Source: Desulfobacteraceae bacterium (GTDB taxonomy: Bacteria; Desulfobacterota; Desulfobacteria; Desulfobacterales; SG8-13). From it: a DNA stretch of 8,875 nucleotides. The stretch covers positions 1 to 8,875 of the forward strand of contig JARFQH010000061.1 in the NCBI GenBank assembly GCA_029287875.1, in the 5' to 3' direction. The notes under the pieces are model-generated. The model searched no databases and was not told the origin of the DNA. It saw nothing but the letters and a program-made list of their open reading frames with translations. Shown here piece by piece: positions 1-6,136 of this stretch; positions within the stretch are counted from its first letter, which is position 1, and every line of letters starts with the position of its first letter. The position numbers and the translations under genes were made by a program.

Positions 1-1079
1 TTGCCGGGGAACGGGTAGCGGGATAATATCTCCAGCACTTCCGAGGAGACACCTTCGATCTGCTTTCCGAACGTCTTGCTGTATTTGTCGAGGAAGTGGC
101 GAATGAGCAGCGGAATATCGTCCGACCTGGCCCGCAGGGGCGGCAGCGGGATTATCACGACATTGAGACGATAGTAGAGGTCCTCCCGGAAGGCACCGGC
201 CGCGGCCAGCTCTTTGAGGTCCCGATTGCTGGCCGCGATCAAGCGCAGGTCCACGGAAATCGGTTGGACGCCGCCCACCCGCAGAAAAGAGCGCTCTTCA
301 ACGAAACGCAGGAGCTTGACCTGCATGCTGAGCGGCATTTCGCCGATTTCGTCAAGGAAGATCGTCCCCTTGTTGGCGGCTTCCAGCAGGCCGACCTTGG
401 TTTCGGTAGCACCGGTAAAGGCCCCCTTTTCGTGGCCGAAGAGTTCGTTGGTAATCAGCTCTTCGGTGAATCCGCCGCAGTTGAAGGAGACGAACGGCTG
501 GTCCTTTCTCGACCCGCGCTGATGCAGGGCCCGGGCGACCATTTCTTTACCGGTTCCGCTTTCGCCGCAGACAAGCACGTTGCAGTCGAGGGGCGCCACC
601 TTGTCAATCAGGCGGAACACCTCCAGCATGGTCTTGCTGCTGCCGATGATCGCCGCCGGCCGCATCTGGTAGAAAAGGGCTTCCTTGAGTGCGTCCTTTT
701 CTTTCACCAGCATGACCTTGTCCAGGGCTCGCCGGACCAGCAGTCTGAGTTCCGCCATTTTGATGGGTTTGATCACATAGTGAAACGCACCGGCCCGAAT
801 GGCTTCGATCGCAGAATCCACCGAGCTGTAAGCAGTAATGAGAATGACCTCGGTACAAGGGTTGCGTTTGCGCACGGCTTTGAGAACATCCAGCCCGCTC
901 AGTCCGGGCAAGCGCAGGTCGCATAGAACCAGGTCGAAGCTCACCCGTTCCAGGCGCTGCAAGGCCGATTCGCCGTCTAAGAAAGTTTCGACGACATAGG
1001 GTTCCTTGGAAAGCCCGCGTTTGACCTCGCGGCCCACGACGGGTTCATCGTCGATAACGGCGATCCTGAAGCGCTCCAT
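1..1079 (-). CDS. Sigma-54-dependent NtrC-family response regulator, C-terminus beyond the window
   Basis: Cytoplasmic DNA-binding activator that, once phosphorylated by its kinase, remodels sigma-54 RNA polymerase by ATP hydrolysis. About 359 codons are visible. Residues 1-120 are a receiver domain with the acidic pair D10/D11, phospho-acceptor D54 (CDLRLPG), T82 and K104. A linker follows, then the AAA+ domain from about residue 140: Walker A GESGTGKE (172-179), the sigma-54 contact loop GAFTGA (219-224) and Walker B GTIFLDEIGEM (238-248). The REDLYYRLNV segment near the edge is also typical. The family's C-terminal Fis-type helix-turn-helix would lie off the left edge, so target DNA cannot be guessed. 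ATG at 1079 was chosen because it gives a complete receiver domain and follows the kinase stop by 4 bp, with an AGGGG-type ribosome site overlapping the kinase's last codons. This suggests translational coupling. The match to the family is certain; the signal it answers to is unknown. Confidence 0.97.
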   Translation of the reverse strand, partial: MERFRIAVIDDEPVVGREVKRGLSKEPYVVETFLDGESALQRLERVSFDLVLCDLRLPGLSGLDVLKAVRKRNPCTEVILITAYSSVDSAIEAIRAGAFHYVIKPIKMAELRLLVRRALDKVMLVKEKDALKEALFYQMRPAAIIGSSKTMLEVFRLIDKVAPLDCNVLVCGESGTGKEMVARALHQRGSRKDQPFVSFNCGGFTEELITNELFGHEKGAFTGATETKVGLLEAANKGTIFLDEIGEMPLSMQVKLLRFVEERSFLRVGGVQPISVDLRLIAASNRDLKELAAAGAFREDLYYRLNVVIIPLPPLRARSDDIPLLIRHFLDKYSKTFGKQIEGVSSEVLEILSRYPFPG

Positions 1080-1083
1080 CCGA

Positions 1084-2526
1084 TCACCCCTGGATGTTCA
1101 GCCTGCCGGACAGCGGCAGAAAAATCGAAAAGCAGGTGCCCTGCCCGGGCTGGCTCTTCACTTCCATCCGGCCCCCGTTCTTCTTGATGATATTGTAGCT
1201 CACCGAAAGGCCGAGTCCGGTTCCCATGCCCTCTTTCTTGGTGGTGAAAAAAGGATCGAAAATCTGGTTCAGGTATTCCGATGGAATGCCGGGTCCGTTG
1301 TCCGCCACGTCGATCTGCACTTCAGAGGGAATTCCCGCGGGACCGACCACCACCTTCAGCTCACCGCCGCTTTCCATGGCTTGGATGCTGTTCATAAACA
1401 GGTTGAGCAAAACCTGCTGCAAGCCGCCGCGGTCCAGGCGGGCATTGTGCAGGCCGTCTTTGACCTCCTTGAAGAATTTGATGTTGTTCAGTTTCAGCTC
1501 GTTGTTGACCAGCCGCACGGTTTTATCGACAATTTCCTCCAGGTTGACCTCTTCCGCCCGTGGATGGCTGGCCCGGGAAAACTCGAGCAGGTTTTTGACG
1601 ATTTCACTGGTCCGATCGGCCTGGTCCATGGCTTCCTGGTACAGGCGCCGGCACTCGGCCGGGTCCATCTCTTCCCCGTCTTCGAGCAGCGATTCCAGGA
1701 TCAGCGACAGGTTGTTGACCGGGTTGTTGATCTCGTGGGCGATCCCGGCGGTCAACGTACCGATCGAGGCGATCTTGCGGGACTGGATCAGCTGCTCCTG
1801 CCGTTTCTCCAGTTCGGCCATCATGCGGTTGATGGCGGTCACCAGGCGGTGGATTTCGTTGCGGGTATCGCCCCCATAGGCGGTAATGCGCTGGTAAGCG
1901 CCTTGGGCCACAGCCTCGGATTCACGGGTGATTCGTGCCAGGGGCCGAATGACCTTTTCACCGATCATATAAATGACGAATCCCAACAGCAGCACCAGCA
2001 GAAGCAGGCTGATCAGGGGTAGCGGAATCATCTTCTGGGTGAGGCGGTCGATGACTCTGCGTTCGGCCGTGACCAGTTGATCGGCCAGAATGAGCAGGTT
2101 CTGCCCGTTGCCGCGGATCTTTTCCTCCAGTGCGGTGCACCCCCCTTGGTCACAGGAAGTCTGTCGCAGGCGGGTCATCAGCGACGCGTAATCCTGCACG
2201 TGTTGGACGAAAAGCGTGTAGCTGTCCCGGCCGATGGCCTCCACCAGGCTTTCCTGCTCCCGTTGGAGGGTCAGGGCCAGGTGGTTGGTGTAAGTGATGT
2301 TTTCTTCATAACTGAATTCCTGCAGATAAAGGAAATAGTTCTTTTCGTAACGCCGCATTTCGAGGATGGCTGAGTTCAGCTCATCGGCCAGTTCGAAAAG
2401 CTGCATGGAACGCGAGAGACGTCTAAAGTTGTTATAGTTCACGGCGATGATAACGGCCATGAAGACGAAGCAGATCGAGAAAGCCATCATGATCTGCGCA
2501 CGGATGGTTTTGGGGATCAGGTTCAT
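1084..2526 (-). CDS. Membrane sensor histidine kinase paired with the downstream NtrC-type regulator
   Basis: 480 aa from ATG at 2526. It senses an extracytoplasmic or membrane signal and phosphorylates the adjacent regulator. TM1 spans about residues 10-29. An all-helical periplasmic region of about 135 residues follows (30-165), with a MRRYEKNYFLY segment resembling HBM/four-helix-bundle sensors. TM2 is at about 166-189 and a HAMP linker at about 190-246. The HisKA segment is SIGTLTAGIAHEINNP, with the phosphorylated His at 264. The HATPase domain shows the N-box (LLNLFMNSIQAM), G1 DNGPGIP (409-415), FDPFFTTK and G2 GTGLGL (435-440). No PAS domain is seen, and C125/C130 form a CX4C pair on the periplasmic side. 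An in-frame TTG at 2568 would add 14 residues spanning a run of eight T; ATG is preferred because the family has short cytoplasmic N-termini, although its ribosome site is weak. Only 113 bp separate it from the gene ahead, so co-transcription is possible. Confidence 0.96.
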   Translation of the reverse strand: MNLIPKTIRAQIMMAFSICFVFMAVIIAVNYNNFRRLSRSMQLFELADELNSAILEMRRYEKNYFLYLQEFSYEENITYTNHLALTLQREQESLVEAIGRDSYTLFVQHVQDYASLMTRLRQTSCDQGGCTALEEKIRGNGQNLLILADQLVTAERRVIDRLTQKMIPLPLISLLLLVLLLGFVIYMIGEKVIRPLARITRESEAVAQGAYQRITAYGGDTRNEIHRLVTAINRMMAELEKRQEQLIQSRKIASIGTLTAGIAHEINNPVNNLSLILESLLEDGEEMDPAECRRLYQEAMDQADRTSEIVKNLLEFSRASHPRAEEVNLEEIVDKTVRLVNNELKLNNIKFFKEVKDGLHNARLDRGGLQQVLLNLFMNSIQAMESGGELKVVVGPAGIPSEVQIDVADNGPGIPSEYLNQIFDPFFTTKKEGMGTGLGLSVSYNIIKKNGGRMEVKSQPGQGTCFSIFLPLSGRLNIQG

Positions 2527-2639
2527 GCAGGTCAAAATGAACCTTTTCAAAAAAAAGGTCAAACCCAAATTTTCAAGGGATCAGAAGCGGCATGCTCTTG
2601 CGAAAATTGAGGTGATAGCCCTAACCTTTCAGGCGAGCT

Positions 2640-3725
2640 TTATAAGGGGCTCCTGACCTTTGCCGCCAAATCCGCGACCAGCTTGCCGAGATCGTCCGCT
2701 TTTTCGAGGCCGGCGATGAAGCGCCACGGGATACCCGAAAAACCGGTCTGGGCACCTGTTAGGGCGCCGGTGAGAATGGCCCGCGCCTGGTTTTGCCCGC
2801 CGCCATTGACGGCGTGGAGCACGGCTGATTCGAAATCGTTGCAGAACCGGGCCGACAGGTAGTAAGCGGCCGGCAGCTGGTGGTAGATGGCGCAGGGCAT
2901 GCCGTAGACGATCGACACTTTCCACGCCGGCTCTATGCGGATTTCCGGATCCGCCGCGGCTGCGGCCGTGTAAGAAGGCGTGAGCAAGGCGTCCGGCGAG
3001 GCGAAACGGCCCGCACGGGGCGGATCGGGATCGCCGGGGCGCGGCGGCTGAAGATTGTCGCGGGTCACGGCGTGAAAGGGCAATTCACCGCTTTTTACCA
3101 GCTCCATCAGTTTTCCCGACAGTTCCGTGTCGAGGGCATGCCCCTGAACCAGAAGACCCAACACCGCTGCGTAGGCGACCGTCATCGATATCACGGTCTC
3201 ATCGGTCTGGGTCAGGACGGTGTTCTCGGCGACGGCCGCAGCGAGCCGGGCGGGATCGAGCGCGTAACGGACGGCTATGGCGAGGGTGCGCTCGATGGCC
3301 TCGGTTGTGTCCGCGTGGCCGCCGGTTTGTCCCCAGGGCAGTTTCTGCTGCACGCGCCGTCGCCAGGCCTCACGGATGGATTGACTGGTGTAACCGCCGG
3401 GTCCGCTTGCCGGTGTGCCGTCGAGAAGCGGAAAGAGCTCCTCATCCATCCGGCGGCAAAAGTCTTCCGCGTTATAACCGCCGTGATCAACGAGCGAACG
3501 GACCATCAGCGCAAGGATGAAGCCGGCTTGAGACAACTGGCCGGCTTTGAGCCCGGCGTGGTATCGGTCGGGCTTGGGATCGGTGTAGTCGTCGATCCAA
3601 TCGCCGTAGTCGCGGCGGAGTTCGGCAAGGTTGTAATACCAGTGGGGACCGAGGCCCAAGGCATCGCCAATAAAGGCACCCATGATGGCTCCGGCGGCGC
3701 GATCCTGGATGTTTTTGCCCGACAT
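2640..3725 (-). CDS. ADP-ribosylglycohydrolase-like protein (DraG / J1-crystallin type) with atypical metal site
   Basis: 361 aa, a normal length for this all-helical fold. Family members remove ADP-ribose from proteins or small acceptors in the cytoplasm using two Mg ions. Recognition rests on the N-terminal AAGAIMGAFIGDALGLG (about 10-26), the mid-protein HADTTEAIERTLAIA (137-151) and the C-terminal NGGGQNQARAILTGALTGAQ (307-326), which fills the place of the usual GGDTDT..A..GA.aGA motif. The Asp residues that normally hold the metals are absent there (QNQ). The N-terminal motif usually reading TDDT appears as GQLSQ (62-66). This is like the J1-crystallin branch, so the substrate and even catalysis are uncertain. 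ATG at 3725 has a GGGAG ribosome site about 9 bases upstream. It lies upstream of the kinase/regulator pair on the same strand and could be in their transcript. The DraG link to nitrogen regulation is family knowledge only; nothing here shows it. Confidence 0.85.
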   Translation of the reverse strand: MSGKNIQDRAAGAIMGAFIGDALGLGPHWYYNLAELRRDYGDWIDDYTDPKPDRYHAGLKAGQLSQAGFILALMVRSLVDHGGYNAEDFCRRMDEELFPLLDGTPASGPGGYTSQSIREAWRRRVQQKLPWGQTGGHADTTEAIERTLAIAVRYALDPARLAAAVAENTVLTQTDETVISMTVAYAAVLGLLVQGHALDTELSGKLMELVKSGELPFHAVTRDNLQPPRPGDPDPPRAGRFASPDALLTPSYTAAAAADPEIRIEPAWKVSIVYGMPCAIYHQLPAAYYLSARFCNDFESAVLHAVNGGGQNQARAILTGALTGAQTGFSGIPWRFIAGLEKADDLGKLVADLAAKVRSPL

Positions 3726-3779
3726 ATTCTGCTCCCGTATTCCTCAAAAGTTTGCAGGTTGTGTAGCAATCACAGACCC

Positions 3780-3935
3780 TTACTAGTATTCGGCCATAAA
3801 CGGTGGATTTCGGCCCCGGTCAAGGCCGCAGCGATCTTGCCAACCGCAGGCGTAGCAGGGCTACGTCGAGGATTGCAAAGAGCGAGAACGCCGGCCCGGG
3901 CCGAAAGATGCCGTTTCTGGACGGACACTAACTAA
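3780..3935. repeat. 156-bp imperfect palindrome (REP/MITE-like element)
   Basis: Both halves read as diverged reverse complements around a centre at about 3858. The centre is a perfect 6-bp stem CGTAGC (3851-3856) and GCTACG (3860-3865) with loop AGG. Further out, TTTCGGCCC at about 3808-3816 and AAACGG at about 3799-3804 recur inverted on the right arm, and the tips read TTAC-TAGT (3780-3787) against TTAGTTAGT on the opposite strand (3935-3927). By hand alignment roughly two-thirds of the arm positions pair, with a few gaps. It has no coding capacity for a transposase. It lies between two minus-strand genes, and its right tip overlaps the stop codon of the small gene ending at 3932. A mobile non-autonomous element, an extragenic palindromic repeat, or a structured RNA 3' end are all possible. 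Confidence 0.7.
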
Positions 3936-4258
3936 TCCATCTTGACATGTTCCCTCATCTCCGACAGGTTGATCTCCTTCTCGCCCGTCTCGTCGAATTT
4001 CAATACGCGGTTTCTGAAATCTGCCGCATCGATTTTCCTCTTGACCCATCGGTGCCAGGTTTCCGTATGAGAAGAGACAATTGTGTTAAAATCTTTGGAG
4101 GTGTCGAACCGGGACAAGGCATCATCCACTATCCAAACACAATAATTGCATTTTTTCTCTCCGCTTTCGGAAACGACAAAAAAATAACGAAACTTTGAGC
4201 TGCCGGGTTTTAGCCCTTCTTTGATCTCGTAAGTTTTGTAGGACCATGTTTTTTGCAT
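3932..4258 (-). CDS. Small unrecognised protein with a CxxC pair
   Basis: 108 aa; I do not recognise a family. The case for a real gene is a strong ribosome site, GGAGG, 5 bases before ATG 4258, a full-length uninterrupted frame, and a balanced soluble-protein composition. The protein is rich in Lys, Glu, Asp and aromatic residues and has no signal peptide or membrane segment. C37 and C40 (KKCNYC) could bind a metal or form a redox pair, but no second pair is present. The C-terminal third is charged and probably helical. Codons are visibly more AT-rich than in the neighbours on either side, hinting at a separate origin. It is enclosed by repeats: the 156-bp palindrome covers its stop codon, and a hairpin-rich segment lies within 40 bp upstream of its start. 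Function unknown; no operon partner is evident. Confidence 0.72.
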   Translation of the reverse strand: MQKTWSYKTYEIKEGLKPGSSKFRYFFVVSESGEKKCNYCVWIVDDALSRFDTSKDFNTIVSSHTETWHRWVKRKIDAADFRNRVLKFDETGEKEINLSEMREHVKMD

Positions 4259-4292
4259 TTTCGCCTCCGCTTATTATGCCGTTAGTTTTTAA

Positions 4293-4388
4293 GTTAAACA
4301 CTCATGGCGCTCGGGCCACCACTTGTTCAGGGTTCAGCCCTGCCGCTGGCCGCAAGCATCCAGTTTGATCGAAGAGGAAACGTTTAAG
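4293..4388. repeat. Nested inverted repeat / hairpin-rich segment
   Basis: An inner stem CAGGG (4328-4332) pairs with CCCTG (4338-4342) over a 5-base loop. Outside it GGCCA (4314-4318) pairs with TGGCC (4347-4351). Further out AAAC..ATG (4296-4306) pairs with CAT..GTTT (4357-4366), and GTTAAAC (4293-4299) faces GTTTAAG (4382-4388). Pairing is interrupted but consistently nested. It sits about 35 bp upstream of the small CxxC gene, so on the minus strand it would be in that gene's leader or promoter region. It does not fit an integron attC. Confidence 0.5.
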
Positions 4389-4394
4389 TTTCGG

Positions 4395-4495
4395 TGAAAA
4401 ATTCCAAATCGCAAATAACAAACCTGTTTGGGTCATTGGATATTGAAATTTGGGATTTCATTGGAATTTGGTGCTTGAAATTTGAGATTTCTGAA
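4395..4495. repeat. AT-rich short-repeat tract (GAAATTTGRGATTTC units)
   Basis: GAAATTTGGGATTTC at 4445-4459 recurs as GAAATTTGAGATTTC at 4477-4491, 14 of 15 identical and 32 bp apart, with a partial unit GGAATTTGG between them. An inverted relative lies to the left, where the opposite strand of about 4400-4417 reads ATTTGCGATTTGGAATTT. Base composition differs sharply from the surrounding GC-rich genes. Similar low-complexity intergenic tracts are, to my recollection, common in some Desulfobacterota; that part was not checked. Confidence 0.6.
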
Positions 4496-4578
4496 TACCT
4501 CAATACCCGGGATAGTATCTCTATATATTACCTTTCTATTAGGTATAGTGCCGTTAAGTTTCATATGAGGGGCCCTTA

Positions 4579-5367
4579 TCACAAACCTTGCAGGCGGCTG
4601 AAATTGCCGCCCAGCACCGCCACTTCCACATCGGAATCGAGTCCCAGGCGGCGCACCTTGCGCAGTTCGTCAGACGGACTGCCGAAGGGAAAGTCCGATC
4701 CGAACAGCAGCCGGCGGTGACCGTAGCGCCGGATGTATTCGCTGATCTCGTCCCGGGAAGCCAGTGCAGTGTCCGCCCACACGTTCTCCCGCTCCCACAG
4801 GCCCGCTTCAGCGATGGATCGAAAACCGCCGTTGAGCAGGCCCAGGTGTGGAATGATCACCACTATCCCATCCGCCAGCTCACGAACAAAATGCAGCGTG
4901 TTGCCCAACTCCTCCTCCAGCACCACCGGCAGGTTTCTGCGCCCTATCTCGTCCAGGGCGGCCCGGCACCTCGGGTCGTCGTAGCAGTAGACCGGTTCAC
5001 CGGCGTGGCGGTGCCACTTGATGCCGCGGTGTGCTGCTGTGAGCTGCTCCACGGCAAAATCGTTCCAGATGAAAAAGTAAGGAAAAATGGTCAGATTCGC
5101 TGATTTCAGCAAGAGCAGCGAAGCGTTGCTCTTCTGTCGGCGCAACCGCCAGGCGGGGGTGTCGGTAAAATGGAAGTCATAGCGGTCGTAGATCTCTAAA
5201 ACAGGAGAGAACAGGGCAACTCCGCCGATGTCCGTTCCGGCAACCTGCTGCTCGTAGTCCGCGAAGGACTGCGCAAAACTGCGGTCGATCACCCCGCAGT
5301 GGGCATGCGCGTCAATTACCGCTACCGGCGATTTTCTCATTCCGTCTGACGTATTAATTGTTCGCAT
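4579..5367 (-). CDS. Amidohydrolase-2-type metal-dependent hydrolase (TIM barrel)
   Basis: 262 aa from ATG 5367; cytoplasmic, no signal peptide. The amidohydrolase superfamily hydrolyses or decarboxylates small organic substrates using a divalent metal in a TIM barrel. Visible signatures are the strand-1 metal motif DAHAHCG (H21, H23), GIKWH (K117, H119), the late-strand IIPHLGLLNGGF (H174) and the catalytic Asp in LLFGSDFPFGSP (D225). The strand that usually carries PV..H reads LPVVLEEELGNTLHF here, with Glu in place of His, so this is a divergent subfamily and the substrate cannot be named. A GTG at 5370 directly before the ATG is an alternative start, as is ATG 5340 (a 253-residue protein starting just ahead of the metal motif). 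It begins 72 bp after the OsmC-family stop on the same strand, so the two may share a transcript, though no functional link is obvious. Past its end lies only the AT-rich repeat spacer. Confidence 0.88.
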   Translation of the reverse strand: MRTINTSDGMRKSPVAVIDAHAHCGVIDRSFAQSFADYEQQVAGTDIGGVALFSPVLEIYDRYDFHFTDTPAWRLRRQKSNASLLLLKSANLTIFPYFFIWNDFAVEQLTAAHRGIKWHRHAGEPVYCYDDPRCRAALDEIGRRNLPVVLEEELGNTLHFVRELADGIVVIIPHLGLLNGGFRSIAEAGLWERENVWADTALASRDEISEYIRRYGHRRLLFGSDFPFGSPSDELRKVRRLGLDSDVEVAVLGGNFSRLQGL

Positions 5368-5439
5368 CACTTCTCAAGTTGGACAACCGGCTATTGGGTC
5401 CCGATGATCAATTGAAATATTGAACGATGGCCCGCATCC

Positions 5440-5964
5440 TCAGACCGCACCGCGGTTGCGCCGCTCATGGGAAACGGATATTGTCGGCGGATGGCTCAGG
5501 GTTCGATGAACAACGCAATACCTTTCTGTGAGTCGCATCAGTGTAACCAATTGATCGGCGTCGGCGTCGGTATCCAGGTCGAACCGCAGCCGAATGGCTT
5601 TTAATCCAACAGGTGCTTCTTTGTCCACACCGAGCGTGCCTCGAAAATCGATATCACCCTCCGCTGTGACAACGCCGTCTTTTATCTGGATGCCCATAGC
5701 GGTCGCTACAGCCCCGAGCGTAACACCCGCGCAGGCCGCCAGTGCTTCCAGCAGCATATCACCGGAACAGGCCAACCTGCCATCGCCACCGGTGGCAGGA
5801 TGCAGCCCGGCCTCGACGCGTCCAAGTCCGGATTGGATCTGAACCGATACACGATTCTGGTTCAAGCGACCTTTCACATGAAAGGTGTGCATGGCGCTCT
5901 GGGGGTCTTTCCGATATTGTTTTTTGAGCGGCATCTGCACCGCGCGCAATTCTTGAGAATCCAT
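5440..5964 (-). CDS. OsmC/Ohr-family thiol protein
   Basis: 174 aa. The OsmC/Ohr fold includes thiol-dependent peroxidases that detoxify organic hydroperoxides in the cytoplasm, as well as uncharacterised relatives. Both conserved cysteines are present: C78 in LEALAACAGVTL (central helix) and C150 in LTERYCVVHRTL. The order is the family's: N-terminal beta strands, an ATGGDGRLACSGDMLLEAL segment, the helix with Cys, then the C-terminal helix-strand unit. An N-terminal extension of about 25 residues before the MHTFHVKG strand is rich in charged residues. ATG 5964 was chosen because an excellent GGAGGT ribosome site sits 6 bases upstream; extending the frame to 5997 would swallow it. True Ohr or OsmC activity cannot be told apart from sequence alone. 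It is possibly co-transcribed with the hydrolase 72 bp downstream, and its leader contains a terminator-like structure. Confidence 0.92.
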   Translation of the reverse strand: MDSQELRAVQMPLKKQYRKDPQSAMHTFHVKGRLNQNRVSVQIQSGLGRVEAGLHPATGGDGRLACSGDMLLEALAACAGVTLGAVATAMGIQIKDGVVTAEGDIDFRGTLGVDKEAPVGLKAIRLRFDLDTDADADQLVTLMRLTERYCVVHRTLSHPPTISVSHERRNRGAV

Positions 5965-6025
5965 CTCCTGACCTCCGCCTCTACACAGTCTGAGCATAAA
6001 AAGGGCGAAATGCTGCGGGAATCAT

Positions 6026-6091
6026 AAAAAAGCGGGCGGGAAGCGATAGTTTTGAAGTTGACAAACTCCCAATTTACAAAAACGAGCCCGC
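6026..6091 (-). terminator. Terminator-like stem with T6 run in the OsmC leader
   Basis: On the minus strand GCGGGC (6091-6086) can pair with GCCCGC (6037-6032), which is followed directly by six T (6031-6026). Inside, GGGAGTTT can pair with AAAC and TCCC, closing the loop further, though a 15-base bulge remains on one side. It lies 62 bp before the OsmC-family ATG, so it could be a leader attenuator, or the end of an unseen transcript arriving from the intergenic region. The loop is long for a standard terminator. Confidence 0.4.
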
Positions 6092-6136
6092 ATTTAAGAT
6101 CAACCTAACGTAATTTTTCCTTTTGTCAATTTTCGG

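Larger units (their letters stand above)
4259..4578. other. Gene-free AT-rich spacer holding two repeat segments
   Basis: This 320-bp stretch between the small CxxC gene and the hydrolase has no credible coding frame. It holds the ribosome site of the small gene at its left end, a hairpin-rich segment (4293-4388), an AT-rich direct-repeat tract (4395-4495) and an unexplained AT-rich end (4500-4560). The octamer TGCCGTTA occurs at 4277-4284 and again at 4549-4556, nearly bracketing the spacer. Confidence 0.7.

Noticed and set aside
96..926. Long plus-strand open frame of 276 codons
   Set aside because: It is antisense to the response regulator, whose receiver and AAA+ motifs are unmistakable; the plus-strand product has no recognisable motif.
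1006..2022. Long plus-strand open frame of 338 codons
   Set aside because: It is antisense to the histidine kinase, a by-product of GC-rich codon use.
2629..2656. Inverted repeat TCAGG..GAGC / GCTCCTGA at the end of the ADP-ribosylglycohydrolase-like gene as a terminator
   Set aside because: The stem needs a 2-base bulge, overlaps the stop codon and has no T-run on the minus strand.
2880..3935. Plus-strand open frame of 351 codons running into the palindrome
   Set aside because: It is antisense to the ADP-ribosylglycohydrolase-like gene and then runs through repeat sequence; low-complexity product with no ribosome site.
4293..4388. Integron attC site beside a small AT-rich cassette-like gene
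   Set aside because: The end heptamers (GTTAAAC, GTTTAAG) do not fit RYYYAAC and GTTRRRY in the required order on either strand, and the hairpin lies at the 5' rather than the 3' end of the gene.
4394..4720. 108-codon plus-strand frame
   Set aside because: Its first half is translated AT-rich repeat and its second half is antisense to the hydrolase.
6058..6063. TTGACA as a -35 box for the acyl-CoA ligase
   Set aside because: No -10-like hexamer at 16-18 bp; the nearest TAAGAT is 31 bp away.
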